Positions 1 to 6,178 of a stretch of 14,759 nt of DNA are shown piece by piece. Each line of letters opens with the position of its first letter. Within the stretch, counting starts at the first letter, position 1. The position numbers and the translations under genes are program-made. Origin of the DNA: Gammaproteobacteria bacterium (GTDB lineage: Bacteria; Pseudomonadota; Gammaproteobacteria; Pseudomonadales; Azotimanducaceae). A model generated the notes under the pieces. That model was given only the letters and a program-made list of their open reading frames with translations, was not told the origin of the DNA and did not search any database. Location of the stretch: positions 1 to 14,759 of the forward strand of contig NZEI01000106.1 in NCBI GenBank assembly GCA_002690405.1. The letters run 5' to 3'.

Positions 1-176
1 GCCATCACCTGATCTAGATAGAGCGGCCCAACCACATCGTTAGTAATAATCGCCACCTGACTGCCGCGAATATGCGGGCGTAGCTGCGCCCGCAACATCT
101 GCGCATTAGCGAGCAACCCATCAGCCACCAATATTGGATAACTACGTTGCGGGATTTCTACCATTAACTCTTGCAT
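1..176 (-). CDS. aroB: 3-dehydroquinate synthase, N-terminal part (cut by window edge)
   Basis: AroB converts DAHP to 3-dehydroquinate, the second step of the shikimate pathway, in the cytoplasm with NAD and a divalent metal. Only the first 58 codons are present; the rest lies left of the window. Reading leftward from an ATG at 176, the protein starts MQELMVEIPQRSYPILV, the usual AroB opening with an RSYPI strand. A VAIITNDVVGPLYLDQV segment follows, which is the first nucleotide-binding strand region of the family. An in-frame ATG at 164 is an alternative start, but the one at 176 fits the family length better. The aroK stop is 13 nt upstream, so aroK and aroB are probably one transcript, as in most gammaproteobacteria. 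The Shine-Dalgarno match is weak (AGG within GCAGGTA). Confidence 0.9.
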   Translation of the reverse strand, partial: MQELMVEIPQRSYPILVADGLLANAQMLRAQLRPHIRGSQVAIITNDVVGPLYLDQVM

Positions 177-189
177 TACCTGCCCTGTA

Positions 190-717
190 CTAGCCCGATG
201 ACCTATGCAACCTGATTTTTTTGGCCAACTGACTGACCAAGCCGTTAACACTCTGCTGGGCGGTGATGATTTTGAGGTCTGCAATCTCCGCATACAGCGG
301 CTCACGTTGGGCATACAATTCTTCAAGCACCTTACGTGGATCATCCGCTTGTAATAACGGGCGGTTGCGGTCGTTCTGGGTCCGCGCCACCAGACGATCT
401 AACGGACTATGTAAATGCACGACGAAACCACGCTGAGCGAGCCGTTGACGATTGGCATTACGTAGAACCGCACCACCCCCTGTAGCCAGCACTATACCCT
501 CGCGCTGACTGAGGTCATCAATAACTTGTTGCTCACGGTCGCGAAAACCGGCCTCTCCCTCAACATCGAATATCCAGGATATCGCGGCACCTGCGCGCCG
601 TTCAATTTCTTCATCGGAATCGAAAAACGGACAGTCTAAAACATTAGCCAAGCGTCGCCCGACAGTGCTCTTACCCACCGCCATTAAACCAATCAAAAAT
701 ATATTTTGCGTGCTCAT
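190..717 (-). CDS. aroK: Shikimate kinase
   Basis: AroK phosphorylates shikimate with ATP to shikimate 3-phosphate (shikimate pathway, cytoplasm). From the ATG at 717 the product has 175 residues, normal for the family. The P-loop reads GLMAVGKST at residues 10-18; the third position of the common GPMGAGKST form is changed but the GKS/T core is intact. The shikimate-binding D33-S-D35, R59, the G80-G81-G82 loop, the lid segment with R117 and R119, and R138 of the AQREPLY motif are all present. The reading frame stays open to an ATG at 804, which would add 29 residues not seen in the family, so I chose 717. No convincing Shine-Dalgarno sequence precedes 717, so the start is less certain than the identity. 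aroB follows 13 nt downstream. Confidence 0.93.
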   Translation of the reverse strand: MSTQNIFLIGLMAVGKSTVGRRLANVLDCPFFDSDEEIERRAGAAISWIFDVEGEAGFRDREQQVIDDLSQREGIVLATGGGAVLRNANRQRLAQRGFVVHLHSPLDRLVARTQNDRNRPLLQADDPRKVLEELYAQREPLYAEIADLKIITAQQSVNGLVSQLAKKIRLHRSSG

Positions 718-830
718 GTGGGGGGTAACAGTACTGCTTTGCAGGGTGAGTTCATAGCAATCGACGGAAAATCGTCGCCACGGATTTGCTTCAAGCAGCC
801 GCATTCACCGAGCATGGTGTTATTTGCAGC

Positions 831-1088
831 TTACTGCTCAGTCCCACGGTCGAATAAGGCACTGGCCGTTGGTTTTGCGATCGACATCTCTGCGGCAGGC
901 GCCTGCACTATGACCGGGGTCACAAATACCAACAATTCTTGCTGGTCATCGCGCACAATGCGATGACGAAACAATCGCCCCACCAAGGGCAGCGAACTCA
1001 TTAACGGGGTGCGCGTTGTGCTCTGGTTATAATCTGTTTGCAAAATACCGCCGAGTACTAGCGTCTGGCCATCGGCAAAAATCCGTTT
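831..1088 (-). pseudogene. pilQ: C-terminal remnant of a PilQ-type secretin
   Basis: PilQ forms the outer-membrane secretin pore of type IV pili. Only about 85 codons remain, bounded by an in-frame TAA at 1089-1091 upstream and the natural stop at 831-833. The frame reads ADGQTLVLGGI, then TPLMSSLPLVGRLFRHR and ELLVFVTPVIV, matching the end of the secretin core (normally GQTVVLGGI, VPLLGDIPYLGRLFR, ELLVFLTPRI). The position just upstream of aroK is where pilQ sits in relatives. The signal peptide, N-domains and most of the beta-barrel are missing, and mrcA begins only about 85 nt further on, so there is no room for pilM-P. One alternative is a short expressed fragment from the TTG at 1041-1043, but it has no convincing ribosome site. 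The MSS replacing the usual LGD suggests relaxed selection. Confidence 0.8.
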
Positions 1089-1117
1089 TTATGGTCAGCC
1101 GTTACCGCAAACCCTGC

Positions 1118-1145
1118 TTGCGAGCGCAGTTCGGTGGGATATGAT
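1118..1145 (+). promoter_or_regulatory. Possible sigma-70 promoter of mrcA
   Basis: TTGCGA at 1118-1123 and TATGAT at 1140-1145 are separated by 16 bp (4/6 and 5/6 matches to TTGACA/TATAAT). Transcription would begin near 1152, which would exclude the upstream GTG at 1134 as the mrcA start. This is a pattern match only. Confidence 0.4.
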
Positions 1146-1172
1146 GCGCGGATTGTTGTTTTGGACAGAAGG

Positions 1173-3728
1173 GTGATCAAACGCCGCCGCAGGCCTTTTC
1201 TTGCTATTACCAGCTTTTTAGTAGCGTCGCTGTGCGCGATCACTATTGGCTTGGCAGGCATCTATCTTTATCTAGATCCGCAGATCCCAGCGGCTGCTAC
1301 CTACCGCAACGTCAAGTTGCAACAACCACTTAGAATTTATTCAGCAGATGGCGCGCTAATTGCTGAATTCGGCGAACGCCGGCTTATTCCGATAAAACTC
1401 GCTCAGGTGCCAGATCATTTCATAAACGCTTTACTCGATACCGAGGATAAGCGCTTCTACGAGCATCAAGGCATCGATTTCATATCCTTGAGTAACGATA
1501 TCCTGCAGCTACTTGGCAGTCTCATGGGCCAAGATAATTCGGTTGGCGGTGCCAGCACCATTACTATGCAACTGGCGCGCAATGTGTCCTTCACGCTCGA
1601 GCGACGTTTTCTCAGAAAGTTCAAAGAGATGCTATTAGCACTCAAAATTGAACGCGAGCTGAGTAAGGACGACATCCTCGAACTGTATATCAACCTTGTG
1701 CCCTTTGGTAAAAGGGCCTACGGCGCTGAGGCGGCCGCTCTCACTTACTATGGAAAATCGTTAGATCAATTAAATTTGGCGCAGCTGGCTATGCTGGCCG
1801 GCATTCCTCAAAGACCTGAGGCTGGTAACCCGATTAACGGGCCTGAGTGGGCGCTACGCCGGCGCAATGTTGTACTCGCGCGAATGCGTGACCAGGGTTC
1901 AATTACGCAAAGCCAATACCAAGAGGCCCGGCAGCAACCAATCACCGCACAGGTATTTGCACGCAGCGTCGACATACCCAGTCCCTATGTGGGTGAATGG
2001 ATACGGCAACAGGCGGTCACACTGGTGGATGATCTGTATACGGGCGGCTATGAAGTACACACCACCATTGACAGTAAATTGCAGCAGGCGGCAATTGCTG
2101 CGCTGCAACGCGGACTCAAAAACTATGATCGAAGCCACGGTTATCGTGGCGTTGAGGGTCGCATCGACGCGCAATTACTGAAGCAAATCACCCTGAGCGA
2201 GAACTTAGACCCCGACAGCGGCGAAACTGTGGTGGAGATTACGGTAGCCGAGGATGTTGCGAAAAAGGCCTTGAAAGGCACCCGCACTTACGGACAACTG
2301 CTGCCGGCCTTTGTTGTTGCTGTTGATACAGAAACCGCAACCGTCGTCACCGCAGATGCGCAACAGCATACTCTGACCCGCAAAGATGCCCGCTGGGCAC
2401 GGGCCTATATTGATGTAGATACTCGCGGCCCAGCGATCAGTGACTTCTCTACCTTGCTGACTGTTGGCGATGTAGTGCGCATCGAGTCCATCAGTAAAAA
2501 TGACCAGCCCATGTGGCGGCTGGCACAGTTGCCCGCCATTCAGGGCGCTTTGGTAGCCATGCAGCCACAGACTGGCAGTATCAAAGCCCTTGTCGGAGGC
2601 TTTGACTTCTATCGCAATCAGTATAATCACGCCCTCCAATCCGCAAGGCAACCAGGCTCTGGATTCAAGCCTTTCATTTATTCTGCAGCGCTCGCTAACG
2701 GCGTAAATGCTGCCGACGTTTTCCTCGACGCCCCGCTGGTATTCGACGACGCCAACCTAGAATCCCAATATCGTCCCGAGAACGATAACAATCGCTACAA
2801 CGGCCCAACTCGGTTACGCGAAGCTTTGTATCGCTCCATTAATCTGGTCTCCATGCGGGTGCTGCTGAAAGTCGGCGCCGGCAAAATGCTCGACCATGTG
2901 GGGAATTTCGGCTTTGATACCCGCAGTTTTCCACGCAATACCCAGCTTGCGATTGGCGGCGGCACCATGACGGTGGCACCACTGGATATGGCTCGCGCCT
3001 ATGCTGTGCTGGCAAATGGTGGGCACCTGATCGAAACAAACGTCATCGATCGAATCGACGATCAACAAGGCAACACAATCTATCAGCCAGCTCGGGTTGA
3101 AGTATGTAGAGACTGTTCATCACAAACGCAGCCGCTGGCGGCCTCTATAAATTCAGTGGATGCCCTCGCGGATACTGCCGATTTGGATGAATTCCCGGCG
3201 ACTCAAGCCGCCGAAGAGGAGCTGAGAGAAATTATTCCCGCGCCCCAGGTCATCGATGAGCGCAATGCGTTCATCATGGACTCAATGCTTCGAGACGTGA
3301 TTAAGCGCGGCACCGGTCGGCGCGCCAGAAGCCTTGGACGTGACGACTTAGCGGGTAAGACGGGCACCACCAATGACGCCGAAGACACCTGGTTTAATGG
3401 CTACAACCATGACCTAGTGGCAAGCGTATGGGTCGGCTTTAGTAACCAAGCACCTCTCGGTGCTAACGCCTATGGATCCAACACTCCGCTGCCAATCTGG
3501 ATCGATTTTATGCGCGAAGCCTTAGCTGGAAAGGAGCCCGCTAATGTTTTTCAACCGCCTGGCATCACCACCATGAAGATTGACCCGCAAACAGGACTGG
3601 CGGCACCACCGGACGACCGAAATGCCATCTTCGAGTTCTTTTTTGCTGAGCAAGCGCCAACATTGCCGAGCAATGCCGATGGCAGCAGCCCTAGTGAAGA
3701 GACAATAAAGGCGGTAGATCTATTTTAG
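1173..3728 (+). CDS. mrcA: Penicillin-binding protein 1A (class A PBP, glycosyltransferase/transpeptidase)
   Basis: Bifunctional peptidoglycan synthase anchored in the inner membrane. From the GTG at 1173 it has 851 residues: a basic start (IKRRRRPF), one membrane helix at about 8-32, then a GT51 domain with the catalytic Glu in EDKRFYEHQG (E91) and GGASTITMQLARN. An OB-like linker (about 310-430) precedes the transpeptidase domain with SGFK (nucleophile S496), SIN (555-557) and KTGTT (from K729). A polar stretch at about 640-690 carries a C-x-x-C pair (residues 645 and 648). The frame is open from a GTG at 1134, but a promoter seems to lie there and the Pseudomonas PonA N-terminus aligns best with 1173. 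AGAAGG directly abuts this GTG, so the spacing is poor and the start is uncertain. In relatives this gene is divergent from pilM; here it faces the pilQ remnant. It converges on the M48 gene with a 9-nt gap. Confidence 0.95.
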   Translation: MIKRRRRPFLAITSFLVASLCAITIGLAGIYLYLDPQIPAAATYRNVKLQQPLRIYSADGALIAEFGERRLIPIKLAQVPDHFINALLDTEDKRFYEHQGIDFISLSNDILQLLGSLMGQDNSVGGASTITMQLARNVSFTLERRFLRKFKEMLLALKIERELSKDDILELYINLVPFGKRAYGAEAAALTYYGKSLDQLNLAQLAMLAGIPQRPEAGNPINGPEWALRRRNVVLARMRDQGSITQSQYQEARQQPITAQVFARSVDIPSPYVGEWIRQQAVTLVDDLYTGGYEVHTTIDSKLQQAAIAALQRGLKNYDRSHGYRGVEGRIDAQLLKQITLSENLDPDSGETVVEITVAEDVAKKALKGTRTYGQLLPAFVVAVDTETATVVTADAQQHTLTRKDARWARAYIDVDTRGPAISDFSTLLTVGDVVRIESISKNDQPMWRLAQLPAIQGALVAMQPQTGSIKALVGGFDFYRNQYNHALQSARQPGSGFKPFIYSAALANGVNAADVFLDAPLVFDDANLESQYRPENDNNRYNGPTRLREALYRSINLVSMRVLLKVGAGKMLDHVGNFGFDTRSFPRNTQLAIGGGTMTVAPLDMARAYAVLANGGHLIETNVIDRIDDQQGNTIYQPARVEVCRDCSSQTQPLAASINSVDALADTADLDEFPATQAAEEELREIIPAPQVIDERNAFIMDSMLRDVIKRGTGRRARSLGRDDLAGKTGTTNDAEDTWFNGYNHDLVASVWVGFSNQAPLGANAYGSNTPLPIWIDFMREALAGKEPANVFQPPGITTMKIDPQTGLAAPPDDRNAIFEFFFAEQAPTLPSNADGSSPSEETIKAVDLF

Positions 3729-3737
3729 CTGGCAGCC

Positions 3738-5150
3738 CTAACGGACTAGCTTAATCAAATCACCGGCTCTGGGCTCACCATTGGGATAATGTCCATTCAT
3801 TACCCGCAACAGTTGCTCCGCGTTCTGCCGAATCGGCACGGTGCGCGACAAGTTTGCGTAGGTATCACCGGGGTTCGCCATAACCAAGTGCAGCTGCTGT
3901 TTGTTAATAAGCCGTAGATCATCCGCCGTCATGGCACGAGTAGACCTCACCATGGCCTCGAATTCCTTGGCGAACTGCTCTGGCGAACCGGGCTTATCGA
4001 TTTCCCCATTGAAGACATATACTCCACCGTCTTTGTAGAGCACGGCAATTTTTCGCAATGCCTTCTTCTCATCGGCGACCTTAATCGATGCGATGTAGCC
4101 GGAATAAGCCCCCACCTGTATCGCCTCACCATCCTCAAGATCATCGCGCTTCAACGTCTCTGTTAAATACTCCTGCGGCGTCTGAGCTTCGGAAGGCAGC
4201 GCGGTTCGGCGGGCGCTCATACGCGCAGCATCTTTACCGCTGCGGGCAAAAACCTCTGTGGGGGTAGCACGAATATCCCAGTCTTTCGGGAATGCAATAC
4301 TCAAACGCAGTGCGCCATGGTAATAAACCCCATCTTTGACGACGCCGGTCGCACTATCATCACCGAAACGCAGGCCATTCAGCATCTGATGAAAATCGCG
4401 CAGCGGTTCATTCAGCTGCTTGGGTGCCAAGTGCTGAGATTGTCGAACCAGCTCATGTAATCGCTTCTGGTGGGCAGGGTGGCTGCCGAGCATACCGTGA
4501 TAGACCGTGGGGCTGTTATTGACTGCTTTCTGATAATTGTCGTGGTCGCGCAACATCTGAATGCTGTCCAACAATGCCGTGGGGTTATAACCGGTCTTAA
4601 GTACGACCTCGGCACCGAATCTGTCTGCCTCGAGTTCTTGCTTGCGCCCGTAACCCGCAATGGCTGTTTGTGTTACAGCATTGGCCAAGCCGATGGTTGA
4701 AGACGATCCCGTTGCCAACGCACCGACGATACCAAGCACCTTACCCAGACGTTGTTTACTGACAGCATTGCGCGAGTGCGCGCCGACTACGTGGCCGATC
4801 TCATGCCCAAGCACCGCTGCGAGTTCGTCTTCGCTGTTAAAGAACGCAAGGATGCCCCGGGTTACGAAGATGTAGGCGTCTGGCGTCGCCCAGGCATTAA
4901 CAACGGGCTGATCGACAACAACGAAGGTATAGGTACGGCCGGCGTGCGGAGATTGCGCCAGCAAGCGCTCGCCGACTTCAGTAACGTAGTCTTGCCAGGC
5001 TTGATCAGGGTAAATAATGCCCTTTTCAAGGAATTCGTTGTACATCTCTGCGCCCGGGCCTGCATAGGCAGATGGCGACAACAGAACGCACAAAGACAGC
5101 GCAGCCCCTTTCAAAAGCCGCCAAAGGCGCCTTCTTAAGAGGCTGAACAT
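3738..5150 (-). CDS. Secreted M48-family zinc metalloprotease with LysM-like C-terminus
   Basis: Predicted periplasmic zinc protease of family M48, probably in protein quality control, near the BepA/YfgC and COG4784 groups; the substrate is unknown. From the ATG at 5150 it has 470 residues. Residues 1-30 form a signal peptide (arginine-rich start, hydrophobic core, cleavage after AYA). The zinc site is HEIGH at 116-120 with the third ligand E174 in ELEADRFG. The NAWATPDAYIFVTRG segment ahead of HEIGH is typical of the family. The middle (about 270-400) is a domain I do not recognise. The last 50 residues (PGDTYANLSR ... LLRVMNG ... AGDLIKLV) resemble a LysM-like module. Alternative starts are ATG 5180, with a somewhat better ribosome site, and TTG 5222; neither changes the mature protein. 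It lies 3' of rpmE on the same strand and is convergent with mrcA. Confidence 0.88.
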   Translation of the reverse strand: MFSLLRRRLWRLLKGAALSLCVLLSPSAYAGPGAEMYNEFLEKGIIYPDQAWQDYVTEVGERLLAQSPHAGRTYTFVVVDQPVVNAWATPDAYIFVTRGILAFFNSEDELAAVLGHEIGHVVGAHSRNAVSKQRLGKVLGIVGALATGSSSTIGLANAVTQTAIAGYGRKQELEADRFGAEVVLKTGYNPTALLDSIQMLRDHDNYQKAVNNSPTVYHGMLGSHPAHQKRLHELVRQSQHLAPKQLNEPLRDFHQMLNGLRFGDDSATGVVKDGVYYHGALRLSIAFPKDWDIRATPTEVFARSGKDAARMSARRTALPSEAQTPQEYLTETLKRDDLEDGEAIQVGAYSGYIASIKVADEKKALRKIAVLYKDGGVYVFNGEIDKPGSPEQFAKEFEAMVRSTRAMTADDLRLINKQQLHLVMANPGDTYANLSRTVPIRQNAEQLLRVMNGHYPNGEPRAGDLIKLVR

Positions 5151-5240
5151 TTGCTTTGCGACTGTATAGCGGGTTGGCATCGAAACCGCCCTGCGTCTGA
5201 GGAAGCTATAGAATAGACGCAATACCCGAAGATGAGGAAG

Positions 5241-5270
5241 CGCAGATGTTGGACACAGCCGACACCTGCG
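5241..5270 (-). other. Candidate RNA hairpin between rpmE and the M48 gene
   Basis: On the minus strand CGCAGGTG pairs with CATCTGCG (8 bp including one G-U pair) around a 14-nt loop. It starts about 10 nt after the rpmE stop. A pyrimidine-rich CTTCCTCATCTTC follows rather than a clean U tract, so it could be a weak terminator or an attenuating hairpin. It has not been folded computationally. Confidence 0.3.
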
Positions 5271-5279
5271 GATCTTTGC

Positions 5280-5498
5280 TTAGCTACCGGTGCTAGTACG
5301 GTTACCAAAGCGCTTGCGGAATCGCTCTACCCGACCCCCGGAGTCGATGGTCTTTTGCTTGCCCGTATAAAACGGGTGACAGCTTGAGCACACGTCCACG
5401 TGAATGTCTTCGGCAACTGTAGATGAAATTTCAAGCACGTTGCCGCAGCTGCAGGTGGCTTTGATTGTGTAGTATTCCGGATGTATGTTTGCTTTCAT
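5280..5498 (-). CDS. rpmE: 50S ribosomal protein L31, zinc-binding form
   Basis: L31 binds at the central protuberance of the large ribosomal subunit and helps bridge it to the small subunit. The product has 72 residues, normal for the family. It starts MKANIHPEY, the conserved L31 opening, and has four cysteines at 16, 18, 37 and 40 (TCSCG and CSSCHPFYTG). These mark the zinc-containing (C+) form rather than the zinc-free paralogue made under zinc limitation. GRVERFRKRFG near the end is also typical. The ATG at 5498 lacks a strong Shine-Dalgarno sequence. A good promoter lies about 40-65 nt upstream (5537-5564). The gene is divergent from the SMR transporter and, further right, priA; rpmE next to priA is the usual Pseudomonas arrangement. 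Confidence 0.97.
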   Translation of the reverse strand: MKANIHPEYYTIKATCSCGNVLEISSTVAEDIHVDVCSSCHPFYTGKQKTIDSGGRVERFRKRFGNRTSTGS

Positions 5499-5536
5499 CG
5501 CGTACTATTCTGCTGTCTGAAAAATTGAGGGCGCGC

Positions 5537-5564
5537 AGTTTAACAGAAGGCTAAGGGATGACAA
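5537..5564 (-). promoter_or_regulatory. Predicted rpmE promoter with GC-rich discriminator
   Basis: On the minus strand TTGTCA (5559-5564, 5/6 match) is followed after 16 bp by TAAACT (5537-5542, 4/6 match), then by a GC-only run GCGCGCCC before the likely start near 5530. A GC-rich discriminator is the known signature of stringently controlled ribosomal promoters. The predicted leader is about 30 nt. Confidence 0.5.
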
Positions 5565-5650
5565 CCCGCCAAGCCGCTACCCACTCATAGTGATAACGCC
5601 GAAAAAAGCTTTGCTGCCATCTCCAGACCCAGACCACCTATTATCCTGAT

Positions 5651-5681
5651 CGCATTCAGAAACAAGATTCTGTTTAATGCG
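5651..5681 (+). other. Inverted repeat upstream of the SMR transporter gene
   Basis: CGCATT pairs with AATGCG and, nested inside, CAGAA pairs with TTCTG, leaving a 6-nt loop (ACAAGA) and a 3-nt TTT bulge on the 3' side. It ends 32 nt before the transporter start. A TATTAT at 5639-5644 could be a -10 element that places transcription start at about the base of this stem. It may be an operator or a 5' leader hairpin. The ACGR loops of the guanidine-II riboswitch are not present. Confidence 0.35.
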
Positions 5682-5713
5682 GCATCGTTCAGTAGCAATG
5701 ACAAAGGATTCAA

Positions 5714-6046
5714 ATGGCTTGGGCAATATTAATCGTAGCGGGGATTTTCGAGGTCATTTGGGCGGTCGCGCTAAAGTACTCAGAAGGATTTACAAAATTG
5801 TGGCCTTCCGTGATTTTTATTATTGCAGCTTGGTTAAGTTTTGCGTGTCTATCTTTGGCGTTAAAACACATTCCCATGGGCAGTGCCTACGCCGTTTGGA
5901 CCGGCATCGGCGCTGTGGGCATCGCGATCATTGGTATGGTGTGGTTTAGCGAGCCTGCAACGCTTTTTCGTGTTGTTTGTATCGCTCTAATTTTGCTTGG
6001 CATTGCCGGACTTAAGCTGACCGGTTCTGAAGTCAACACTGGGTAG
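5714..6046 (+). CDS. sugE: SMR-family transporter, Gdx/SugE type (probable guanidinium exporter)
   Basis: Small multidrug resistance family protein. The Gdx (formerly SugE) subtype exports guanidinium in exchange for protons as an antiparallel dimer in the inner membrane. The product has 110 residues and four hydrophobic helices (about 2-20, 29-49, 57-76, 83-102). It has the essential E13 in AGIFEVIWAV, S42, and the family signature GSAYAVWTGIGAVG at 56-69. WAVALKY and IAGLKL resemble the Gdx subtype more than EmrE. A good ribosome site, AAAGGA, lies 5 nt before the ATG. The gene sits between rpmE and priA, where I recall no transporter in Pseudomonas, so it may be an insertion into the ancestral order. 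No recognisable guanidine riboswitch precedes it, so the substrate is inferred from the subtype only. Confidence 0.9.
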   Translation: MAWAILIVAGIFEVIWAVALKYSEGFTKLWPSVIFIIAAWLSFACLSLALKHIPMGSAYAVWTGIGAVGIAIIGMVWFSEPATLFRVVCIALILLGIAGLKLTGSEVNTG

Positions 6047-6178
6047 CCACAGGTGCCTCAGTTCTGTATATGCTTTGACGCAGAACAATAAACGGGACGG
6101 AACGAGAAGGTCGAACTGCCTTCGAGCCCGCCTCAAAAAGAGATTCCCAGGCACAATGAAAGCTTCTTAGAATGACCC

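Noticed and set aside
706..966. 86-codon plus-strand open frame over the aroK start and pilQ remnant
   Set aside because: It lies opposite recognisable aroK and secretin sequence; its product has no recognisable motif.
1058..1261. 67-codon minus-strand open frame between the pilQ remnant and mrcA
   Set aside because: Considered as a frameshifted upstream part of pilQ or the start of pilM. It shows no secretin or PilM-like motif and mostly overlaps the 5' end of mrcA.
4752..5138. 128-codon plus-strand open frame inside the M48 gene
   Set aside because: It is antisense to the HEIGH region and signal-peptide segment of a clear gene, and has no ribosome site or family-like motif.
5499..5713. 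Guanidine riboswitch upstream of the SMR transporter
   Set aside because: I could not find paired hairpins with ACGR loops or a ykkC-like core; only the unrelated bulged repeat at 5651-5681 is seen.
6061..6128. Terminator-like hairpins between the SMR gene and priA
   Set aside because: The GTTCTG/CAGAAC stem (6061-6086) and the TCGAA/TTCGA stem near 6112-6126 are short and lack a following T tract.
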